Source: Prevotella sp.
GTDB lineage: Bacteria > Bacteroidota > Bacteroidia > Bacteroidales > Bacteroidaceae
NCBI GenBank assembly: GCA_017964785.1
Contig: JAGCRH010000124.1
Span: forward strand, 1-36,909
Direction: 5' to 3'
Length of the DNA stretch: 36,909 nt
The notes under the pieces are model-generated. The model ran no database searches, was not told the DNA's origin, and saw only the letters and a list, made by a program, of their open reading frames with translations. Shown here one piece after another: positions 31,018 to 36,909 of the stretch (its first letter is position 1; every line of letters begins with the position of its first letter). The translations under genes and the position numbers were made by a program.

Positions 31018-32037
31018 CTAATTCTTCATCGGAATATACACGGTGAAACGATGGCCGTCATTCTCAACTCTCAACTCACGACCAGACATGAGGCGCAGAC
31101 GGTTGGCCAGATTCTTCAGGCCGATTCCGTTGGTCACTGGCGGTTGTTGTTTGGGATAGATGGGGTTGCTAACAACAAGTTCCCCGTGCTCGTTGATGCC
31201 GATTGAGAGTTTCATGGAATGGGCTGAGTCAATACAATTGTGTACGATGACATTTTCTATAATCGGCAACAGAGTGAGCACGGGGAGCATATATTTAGTT
31301 CTCTGTTGGTTGTCTATTTGAATGTCGAATGTCAACTTGCCGGCATAGCGTACCTCGAGCACATAGCGGAACGATTCTGTGAAAGCCAGTTCATCGTTCA
31401 GGGGTACCATCCCCTTGTCGCTGCTCTGCAGGGTGTAGCGGAACACGTCCGACAGTTCGTCGATGTAATCCAGCGTGCGTTTATTGTCACCACCTCTTAC
31501 CAGGGAGGCGATGCCGCTCAGTGAGTTGAAGAAGAAGTGTGGATTAATCTGCCCTGCCAGTGCGGCATACTGGCTCTGCAGGTTTTCTGAACGCAATTGC
31601 TCTACCTCTGTTGCCATGCGGGTTTGTTCTTCTTTCAGCAACGAGATGTGACCAGTCGATGCACCGAGTCCGAAAAGGGCTACAAACTTCAATATGAGCG
31701 TCGTGCTGATTCTGTCGTACACACCGTAGTCCGATAGCGAGTTACTGATCAGTGCAAACAAGCCGTAGGCCACCACCGATGCACCGAGTCCGTAAACCAA
31801 TCGTTTCCCTAAACTCCATGCCTTCACTGTGTTCAGATGATAGATCAGTATAAAAAACAGGAAGAAATAGCAGAAACGGAACACGTGGAAACTCCAGTAC
31901 AACCAAAGATTCTCTTGTACGCAGGGCCATTCCATGTGCCATGGGATGTATATCAGATTCGGATAGACCATAATCAGTGCCCCGATGATGCCGAGCCACA
32001 CGTATCGTTTCGAAATCATTTCTAAGTCTTTCTGCAT
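31018..32037 (-). CDS. LytS/YehU-type membrane sensor histidine kinase
   Basis: A 339-residue kinase with four predicted transmembrane segments in residues 10-130 (WLGIIGALIMVYPNLIYIP, FCYFFLFFILIYHL, LVYGLGASVVAYGLFALI, LILKFVALFGLGASTG). A short coiled coil leads to the His_kinase domain (phosphoacceptor His167 in GQINPHFFFNSLSG). The ATPase part shows the N-box PIIENVIVHNC and GIGLKNLANRL. No separate periplasmic sensor is present; the signal is probably sensed in the membrane. Starts at 32037 or 32019 are both possible. It heads the 12-gene unit and is preceded by a 400-bp spacer with two candidate promoters. Confidence 0.93.
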   Translation of the reverse strand: MQKDLEMISKRYVWLGIIGALIMVYPNLIYIPWHMEWPCVQENLWLYWSFHVFRFCYFFLFFILIYHLNTVKAWSLGKRLVYGLGASVVAYGLFALISNSLSDYGVYDRISTTLILKFVALFGLGASTGHISLLKEEQTRMATEVEQLRSENLQSQYAALAGQINPHFFFNSLSGIASLVRGGDNKRTLDYIDELSDVFRYTLQSSDKGMVPLNDELAFTESFRYVLEVRYAGKLTFDIQIDNQQRTKYMLPVLTLLPIIENVIVHNCIDSAHSMKLSIGINEHGELVVSNPIYPKQQPPVTNGIGLKNLANRLRLMSGRELRVENDGHRFTVYIPMKN

Positions 32038-32058
32038 ACAATTCTATCAATAACGCTG

Positions 32059-32066
32059 CAAAGTTA
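32059..32066 (-). promoter_or_regulatory. Proximal -7 box for the kinase gene
   Basis: TAACTTTG on the minus strand (followed by C) fits TAnnTTTG. The start would be near 32053, about 16 nt before ATG 32037 or 34 nt before ATG 32019. The -33 position is poor (GTTTTC-like), and an A/T-rich stretch with repeated ACGT/CGTAAAAA lies upstream. Confidence 0.5.
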
Positions 32067-32149
32067 CGTAAAAAAAACGTGAAAACTTGAATTTTTAGCG
32101 TAAAAACGAAAAAGAAAGTCATGAAGAGGAATTGCGGGAATGTATGCAA

Positions 32150-32181
32150 AAGGGTGCCACATCTCCCGACGTAGCACCCTT
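32150..32181 (-). other. Hairpin in the kinase leader
   Basis: AAGGGTGC (32150-32157) pairs with GCACCCTT (32174-32181) around a 16-nt loop. On the minus strand it is followed only by TTGC, so it is a weak terminator at best. It could attenuate transcripts from the distal promoter or end the PD40-gene transcript. Confidence 0.45.
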
Positions 32182-32307
32182 AAGGCTGCCAAGCAATTGA
32201 TTGACAACTATCTAACTAATTAACCTAAATGTAGGTCCTTCCATAATGATTCAGTTTACTCTGTTAGTACTTCGTTTTTATCCTTCCAACCATGAATGTC
32301 CTTGAGA

Positions 32308-32328
32308 TTGGTTGACCAAGTTGGTTGA
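32308..32328. repeat. TTGGTTGA direct repeats near the distal promoter
   Basis: TTGGTTGA occurs at 32308-32315 and 32321-32328, exactly 13 bp apart, and a third partial copy TTGGTA starts at 32331. They cover the predicted start of the distal promoter, a position typical for a repressor site. The spacing does not fit the usual LytTR site of two 9-bp repeats with a 12-13 bp gap. Confidence 0.4.
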
Positions 32329-32336
32329 ATTTGGTA

Positions 32337-32367
32337 CAAAATTAGTCATTTTGAATGAGTTGAGCAA
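32337..32367 (-). promoter_or_regulatory. Distal promoter upstream of the kinase gene
   Basis: On the minus strand a TTG core (32367-32365; ATTG over four bases, against TTTG) is followed by a 20-bp spacer and TAATTTTG (32344-32337). Transcription from here would give the kinase mRNA a leader of about 290 nt containing the hairpin. Confidence 0.55.
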
Positions 32368-32440
32368 TATCTGAGTATTAAAAAATAGACACAACGCGTT
32401 GCGCAGAATAGTTAACCAGAAAGTGTTACATTTCCGTATC

Positions 32441-33907
32441 TCATTTCAACTTTGTTTCAATTCTTTTTTCATTTTCTATTTCGCGGTAAGCAGCAGAACT
32501 TTCGAAGTCAACCTTGTCTTTTGTGAAGTCAGGCGTATTGAATGAGTACAATGTCTCATCGTAATACTTCAGAGGGTTCTCTTGTGGCAGAAGGAATGGT
32601 TTGGTGGCGTGGCCATTTTCATCGATTGATGCCAGAAACAATTGGGAATAGAGACCATTGGTTCGTCGTGAGGTGAAGACCACCCAACGACTATTGGCAC
32701 TCCAGTTATGATAACTGTCAGCCTCATTGCTATTAATCTCGTCAATAGGATGAGCCTCACTAGTCTCTAAGTCGATTAACCATTGTTCCGCCTCTCTGTG
32801 CCAGATACTGAAATAACCGTAATCAAGGAGTGTGAACATCAGAAATCTGCCATCGTATGAGGGCTTTGGCCAAGTAAGACTCTTGTCTATGGCTACGGCA
32901 TTGAACAGCGTATCAACCTTCTGGCCAAAAGTGCCGCTCTCGGGGTTGAAATCGATGCTGCAAAGATTGTATTGCTCATCTTTGTAGTGCATGGGATAGG
33001 ATTGCTGGAAGCAGGTGATGAAGTAGAGTTTTCTGCCATCGGGTGAGAATACGGGACAATTCTCAGACCATTCCTTGGTAGAGAGCAATGAGTCGGAAAT
33101 AATCTCATGGGTGGTCGGATTGTAGACAAATACATCAGAGGAGATATCGAAGACCTCAATGCGGTTCGGATCGGTGACATGAAAACCTTGCCTTGTTTGG
33201 TTGGTCGAGAACGCACAATACTGCCCTGATGGATGCCAATAAGGATATACCATAGAACCGCCTAATACGTCGTTTGTGGCCTCCAGCCACTCCCTTTGGC
33301 CAGATTGTTGCACCATCGTGGCCCCATGATCACCTCGTACATGGAATACAAACTGATCGGGATGAGTACGATTCGATGTGTGGCAATTGATACACATGCC
33401 ATAGACCTCAGAATTGTCAATGATTGTATATTCATCGAATGAATTCAGGTCTCGTTGATATATTCCCATTTGGCTATAGACCTCATAACCGGGAGCAATT
33501 CGACGGTAAGTCAATCCCCACTCATCGAGGTCATAAGTGCTGACATACATGTCGAAATCTTTATACCCGATCCATTTTCCATCAATTTTGGCACAAACTG
33601 TCACCGTCAGTTTTCCGCCTCTATTGGCAGACACAATTCTGTGCCAGTCTTCTACATCGAATGCTGCCCATGTACCATTGGTATGAACTTCACCTCCCTT
33701 ACTACCTTTGATAATGACATCAACCCTATTCACTTCACCAATCACATTAAAGTTGAGCGGAGCGATCCCCACAGGAATAGTCACCTCCGTATAATCTGGA
33801 AAGATCGGAGGCAACTGATCTGTCTTGGTCACATTCTCAGGTGTGCTCGTGCAAGCAGAGAAGAAAATACATAAAGTGATTGTGAGAAAGGTGAGGAATA
33901 TTTTCAT
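32441..33907 (-). CDS. PD40/TolB-propeller lipoprotein with a CxxCH haem-type motif
   Basis: A 488-residue lipoprotein (lipobox FFSAC, Cys19). A beta domain at about 40-140 is followed by the segment YGMCINCHTSNRTHP, a CxxCH motif (Cys172, Cys175, His176) of the kind that binds haem c. PD40-like propeller repeats come next (PVFSPDGRKLYFITC, WPKPSYDGRFLMFT, NWSANSRWVVFTSRR). A Met ligand cannot be assigned by eye. It follows the DUF6057-like gene by 11 bp at the end of the SusD operon. Similar proteins annotated around cytochrome c biogenesis occur in Bacteroidetes glycan loci, from memory. An electron-transfer role or a Cys-rich structural site are both possible. Confidence 0.78.
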   Translation of the reverse strand: MKIFLTFLTITLCIFFSACTSTPENVTKTDQLPPIFPDYTEVTIPVGIAPLNFNVIGEVNRVDVIIKGSKGGEVHTNGTWAAFDVEDWHRIVSANRGGKLTVTVCAKIDGKWIGYKDFDMYVSTYDLDEWGLTYRRIAPGYEVYSQMGIYQRDLNSFDEYTIIDNSEVYGMCINCHTSNRTHPDQFVFHVRGDHGATMVQQSGQREWLEATNDVLGGSMVYPYWHPSGQYCAFSTNQTRQGFHVTDPNRIEVFDISSDVFVYNPTTHEIISDSLLSTKEWSENCPVFSPDGRKLYFITCFQQSYPMHYKDEQYNLCSIDFNPESGTFGQKVDTLFNAVAIDKSLTWPKPSYDGRFLMFTLLDYGYFSIWHREAEQWLIDLETSEAHPIDEINSNEADSYHNWSANSRWVVFTSRRTNGLYSQLFLASIDENGHATKPFLLPQENPLKYYDETLYSFNTPDFTKDKVDFESSAAYREIENEKRIETKLK

Positions 33908-33918
33908 TTCAACCAGTT

Positions 33919-35238
33919 TTATTGTTTGCGCAGATACTTTTCAAAAGAAGCAAATTCCTGAGTATATGGCACCTCATTTCTGACTAGATGCATATATTGT
34001 ACGAACTTATCGTAATTGTTTTCTAACAACGGGTAGAGAAGCATATACTGCATCGCTAAGACATTGATTTCGCCTTTGTCCTCATGATCTTGCAGAAGCA
34101 GACGTCCACAAACCTTGTCCATCTCCTGATCACTGTACAGAAAGTCCTCGTTCAATTTCATGCGACGAAGACGACCATACAAAGGGTGTTTTATTATAGA
34201 CTGTTCCCCGTCGTCTATCATTGACAGGGTACGTTGCGCCCATTTCTTATAGACATGAGTCTTTTCCAGGATATGAAGATACTTTCGTGCCACGCCGTAC
34301 TGACCATTGATCAAATTTGTCTCAGCCAGACGTCTGATACATCGACAACTCTTTTTATAATTTGGGGCAGCCTCCATGGCTTCGAAATAATAACGCTGAG
34401 CGGTGTTGATCAATCCCAACTGGAAATACACTTCTGCAGTAGTGAGTGTCGAGAACGGGTCTTTCCTGAATGGGGGGAAAAGACCTTCGGGACCATTCTG
34501 GAAGAACTCGCCAGCACGATGGCCCATCTGATTGGTCATTCCCAGAGCGAGGTTTGTGGCACAAACGCTCTGTGGTAAGTCTGGTTGCTGTTTTTCGGCT
34601 TTCCGGATTACCTGCTCCCAGCGGTTGGCTCTCACCAGCAGATCATAATCAAGTAGTTCGATGGTTTTTGGATTATAGATGTTGGAAAGGTCTAATATCA
34701 TGGATGGAATGCGATAATGATGGGCACCTGCCAACCAGATATAGGCAGCGACAGCAAATACGGCTCCAATACACCTATATATATTATTATGGATGATGCA
34801 TATCAATAAATATGTCAATGACAAAGCGATGATGACTGCTATGACCAGAGAGTGCATGACATTGATATCGCCCAAAACAAACCACACTATCAGCATCGGA
34901 ACCAGCGACACAAGATATAACAGATAACTGTGCCTGTCGCTCCATGCTTTATTGATGTTTTCAAGAATCTTTAAGGTCAGCCTTTGGATCAGGACAAACT
35001 CCAAGGCAAGCATCAAGGCTCCGATCCAATAATTATTATAGAACTGAACCAAGAATTCAGAAATGTAGACAGCCATCCCGCCTTTCTGGCACAGATGAGA
35101 GAAGAAATAGTCAGAATCAGTCTGGAATAACTGAAACTCCTCGTGGTAATTAAGCATACCTCGGAATGGGATTGCCCAGAAAAGATATACGATAATACCG
35201 TCGAAACAGGAAATGCTATATTCTACAATTCTTTTCAT
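33919..35238 (-). CDS. DUF6057-like multi-pass membrane protein with TPR-like C-terminus
   Basis: About 439 residues from ATG 35238 (MKRIVEYSISCFDGIIVYLF); a longer in-frame start at 35268 is less likely. The N-terminal half has about five transmembrane segments (IGALMLALEFVLIQRL, YLLYLVSLVPMLIVWFVLG, SLVIAVIIALSLTYLLIC, CIGAVFAVAAYIWLAG). The C-terminal half has TPR-like helical pairs (TAEVYFQLGLINTAQRYYFE, LAETNLINGQYGVARKYL). I recognise the pattern as DUF6057, which has no known function and often neighbours a PD40 lipoprotein and SusD genes. It is AT-richer than the genes left of 32 kb. Confidence 0.8.
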   Translation of the reverse strand: MKRIVEYSISCFDGIIVYLFWAIPFRGMLNYHEEFQLFQTDSDYFFSHLCQKGGMAVYISEFLVQFYNNYWIGALMLALEFVLIQRLTLKILENINKAWSDRHSYLLYLVSLVPMLIVWFVLGDINVMHSLVIAVIIALSLTYLLICIIHNNIYRCIGAVFAVAAYIWLAGAHHYRIPSMILDLSNIYNPKTIELLDYDLLVRANRWEQVIRKAEKQQPDLPQSVCATNLALGMTNQMGHRAGEFFQNGPEGLFPPFRKDPFSTLTTAEVYFQLGLINTAQRYYFEAMEAAPNYKKSCRCIRRLAETNLINGQYGVARKYLHILEKTHVYKKWAQRTLSMIDDGEQSIIKHPLYGRLRRMKLNEDFLYSDQEMDKVCGRLLLQDHEDKGEINVLAMQYMLLYPLLENNYDKFVQYMHLVRNEVPYTQEFASFEKYLRKQ

Positions 35239-35253
35239 GATGATTAATATGAA

Positions 35254-35284
35254 ATTTGGCTGTGACAAATTGCCACAGCCAAAT
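35254..35284 (-). other. Intra-operon hairpin between the lipoprotein and the DUF6057-like gene
   Basis: ATTTGGCTGTG (35254-35264) pairs perfectly with CACAGCCAAAT (35274-35284) around a 9-nt loop. There is no long T run after it, so it may act as an RNA-stability or partial-termination element that lowers expression of the two distal genes relative to SusD and the lipoprotein. Confidence 0.6.
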
Positions 35285-35305
35285 ACATTTTATACCAATA
35301 TGGTA

Positions 35306-36010
35306 TTACAACTCATAGTAGAACTTAGTGATCGTGTAACTGCCATTACCAGTGAAGAGTAAGTGCTGAGACTTACAAACATCAGCAAATTCCTGAGTAA
35401 AGGTGAACTGAATCTTGCAAGGTGCACTCTCGATGGGAATGTCGTCCAAGAGGTTTGTAGACCACCAACCAGTCGTTACACGAACGGTTGCACCTGGATC
35501 AGCCGCTGAAATGTCGAGGCTCATCTTCTTGCCTACCATCCAGTCGTATGTATCGTCTGGGAGCCATGGAAGAATACCCTCATTGGTCTGACCTACGCAG
35601 AAACGAAGCGTTCCACTCCAGTTACCACCAGTAGCCTCACCCTGCCAAACGATGGTCTCGAGAACAGGAAGTTCATGGGTCATCTTAGTAACTGTAATAG
35701 GATATTGCTTTTCAACGATCTCACCCTTCGCATTCATCACTTTGATGTAAACGGTGTTAGCACCCATCTCACGCATAATCAAGTCGGCATAGTTTGCCTT
35801 GATGGTCTGCTTACCATTAGAGATCTGAGCAGTACCAGCAGTGTGAACAGTCACCTTTACGAGGTTGTCACCATCCTCCTGTTCAAGAGTGGCATCAATC
35901 TGTTCACCAGTGAAATTTGCAGCCGTATTTTCAGTAAATTTCTCAGTAGGATCACATGCTGTGAATACGAGAGAGATTACAACAGCCAAGAATAATATAA
36001 TCTTTTTCAT
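35306..36010 (-). CDS. Surface glycan-binding-type lipoprotein encoded after SusD
   Basis: A 234-residue lipoprotein (signal MKKIILFLAVVISLVFTAC, Cys19 followed by Asp). Residues 25-115 look like an Ig/PKD-type beta domain (TVHTAGTAQISNGKQTIKAN, VYIKVMNAKGEIVEKQYPI). Residues 120-234 form a second beta domain with several Trp and Tyr (IVWQGEATGGNWSGTLRF, DDTYDWMVGKK, VTTGWWSTNLLDDIP) that could be a carbohydrate-binding face. It starts 20 bp after the SusD stop, where SusE/SusF-like proteins are encoded, but it is shorter and not clearly homologous by eye. Its function is inferred from position and the lipobox. Confidence 0.8.
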   Translation of the reverse strand: MKKIILFLAVVISLVFTACDPTEKFTENTAANFTGEQIDATLEQEDGDNLVKVTVHTAGTAQISNGKQTIKANYADLIMREMGANTVYIKVMNAKGEIVEKQYPITVTKMTHELPVLETIVWQGEATGGNWSGTLRFCVGQTNEGILPWLPDDTYDWMVGKKMSLDISAADPGATVRVTTGWWSTNLLDDIPIESAPCKIQFTFTQEFADVCKSQHLLFTGNGSYTITKFYYEL

Positions 36011-36030
36011 TTTTATCTACCTATTAAGAA

Positions 36031-36909
36031 TTAATAACCTGCGAACTGATTAGCAGCATCGTCCTCCCAACCGGCATTCTGCTTGTACTCACCACCGGAA
36101 AGGTCGATCTGTGACTTAGGAATTCGATAGAAGCCCTTGGTTGCGTTATAACGAGCGGCATAGTTGCCAAAGTTCATATTAACCTTCTGACCTTGGTTAA
36201 ACATCACCTGACCATTCTGCTTAGAAAGTGCCTCTGCTGCGATACCCCAACGACGGAGGTCATCCCAACGGCTACCCTCGAATGCCAACTCCCAACGACG
36301 TTCGTTGCGGAGAGTTTCCTCAGTATAGCCATTGGCTGCGGGTAATCCGACACGTGCACGTACACGGTTTATAGGAGCAACATCCTTCTCCAACTCAGCG
36401 TACATCAAGAGCACATCGGCAAAACGGTAGATAGTCAAAGGCGTACAGTTAGAAGCCTGATAGTTACCATTGCCGTCTGAACCCATCATATCGATAGACC
36501 AAGAGTACTTGGTACCGCCTGATGAACGTACAGAAGTGATCTTCTTCTGGTGATACATCGTCAACTCTACAGCATCAGAGAATGTGCCCGGATCAAGTTC
36601 GGTTTTGCTCATATCAAGGATAGAAGCATCACGTCGTGGATCGTTTGGTTCCATGATCATCCAGTCATTAACAAGGTTTGTGGCGACTGTACCGCAACCC
36701 CATCCTGTGCTGAATGGATATACAGAAGTAGAAGTACCAACATGATAACGATCGTCGTCCTGGTTGTTACCATCACAACGGATACCGAAGAACAAACCGT
36801 ATTGGTTGGTTAGGTGGAGTTGTGAAGACCATGCTGACTGATACTGGAAGTTGATAGCGAGAAGAACCTCCTTGTTACCCTCCTGGTAGCAGGTTCCTGC
36901 ATCTATCAT
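36031..36909 (-). CDS. SusD/RagB-family glycan-binding lipoprotein, C-terminal part
   Basis: About 292 residues of the C-terminal part; the N-terminus lies beyond the right edge. Diagnostic SusD motifs are RFADVLLMYAELEKDVAPIN, VRARVGLPAANGYTEE, the ERRWELAFEGSRWDDLRRWG segment and the end PKSQIDLSGGEYKQNAGW. SusD proteins sit on SusC and capture glycan at the cell surface. The matching SusC gene is expected just outside the window at the right. The genes that follow (lipoprotein, DUF6057-like, PD40) form the downstream end of the locus. Confidence 0.93.
   Translation of the reverse strand: MIDAGTCYQEGNKEVLLAINFQYQSAWSSQLHLTNQYGLFFGIRCDGNNQDDDRYHVGTSTSVYPFSTGWGCGTVATNLVNDWMIMEPNDPRRDASILDMSKTELDPGTFSDAVELTMYHQKKITSVRSSGGTKYSWSIDMMGSDGNGNYQASNCTPLTIYRFADVLLMYAELEKDVAPINRVRARVGLPAANGYTEETLRNERRWELAFEGSRWDDLRRWGIAAEALSKQNGQVMFNQGQKVNMNFGNYAARYNATKGFYRIPKSQIDLSGGEYKQNAGWEDDAANQFAGY

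Larger units (their letters stand above)
32038..32440. other. 403-bp spacer upstream of the LytS-like kinase gene
   Basis: No convincing gene was found; on the minus strand only short frames of about ten codons occur (for example from ATGs near 32293 and 32242). It contains a proximal -7 box (32059-32066), a hairpin (32150-32181), direct repeats (32308-32328), a distal promoter (32337-32367) and a 10-bp palindrome CAACGCGTTG (32392-32401). No clear terminator for the upstream PD40 gene was seen. The composition is A/T-rich. Confidence 0.6.

Noticed and set aside
32392-32401. CAACGCGTTG palindrome as terminator of the PD40 gene
   Set aside because: The palindrome has no loop, so a stable hairpin cannot form. 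The T-rich stretch after it is not enough for a terminator call.

Overview
The window looks like chromosomal DNA of a member of the Bacteroidales, most likely a Prevotella-type (Prevotellaceae) organism. Evidence is a SusD-family glycan-binding protein, two TonB-dependent receptors, many lipoproteins with a Cys lipobox, a TPR/PD40/OmpA protein of the PorE type, the gene set DUF6249-like / PspC / ECF sigma / DUF5056-like, and Bacteroidetes-type promoters (TTTG, about 20 bp, TAnnTTTG). Apart from four genes at 1.5-3.3 kb, every gene is on the minus strand. No tRNA, rRNA, CRISPR array, integrase or intact transposase was seen.

Layout. (1) 1-1414, minus: an RsmF/NOL1-type RNA methyltransferase coupled by an ATGA overlap to thyA, which runs off the left edge. 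The methyltransferase gene carries a 70-bp perfect hairpin element and two opposed heptanucleotide arrays. (2) 1512-3324, plus: envelope-stress-type operon with a membrane protein, PspC, an ECF sigma factor and a small membrane protein that may be its anti-sigma factor. Its end overlaps the convergent PorE-like gene by 119 bp. (3) 8582-3206, minus: a partner-switching operon. A membrane Cache-HAMP-PP2C phosphatase is fused to an RsbW-like ATPase, followed by a STAS antagonist, a coiled-coil AraC-type regulator and the PorE-like OmpA lipoprotein. (4) 10390-8678: a large lipoprotein of unknown function with its own promoter and terminator. (5) 12607-10685: topB, DNA topoisomerase III. (6) 32037-12669: twelve closely packed genes with no terminator visible between them. 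In transcription order they are a LytS-like kinase, a LytTR regulator, a GH9-like hydrolase, two paralogous membrane sensors that stop after the DHp region and lack an ATPase domain, two TonB-type outer membrane receptors, an ECF S-component fused to a lipoprotein-like nitroreductase, a GH3 glucosidase, a secreted TIM-barrel-like protein, an iron-type alcohol dehydrogenase and an extended SDR. (7) 32038-32440: 400 bp without a gene, holding two candidate promoters and a hairpin. (8) 36909-32441: the downstream end of a visibly AT-richer polysaccharide utilization locus: SusD (partial), a surface lipoprotein, a DUF6057-like membrane protein and a PD40 lipoprotein with a CxxCH motif.

How the genes may work together. 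Region 6 reads as a beta-glucan/cello-oligosaccharide or plant glycoconjugate utilization unit (GH9, GH3, TIM-barrel protein, receptors, redox enzymes) under a LytS/LytTR two-component system, without SusC/D. The kinase-less sensor pair and the transporter-nitroreductase fusion are its most unusual parts. Region 3 is a self-contained phosphatase/kinase/antagonist switch whose output target is not obvious. A 28-bp array of four heptads (GGTGAGA family) recurs inside three unrelated genes, each time in an apparent interdomain linker.
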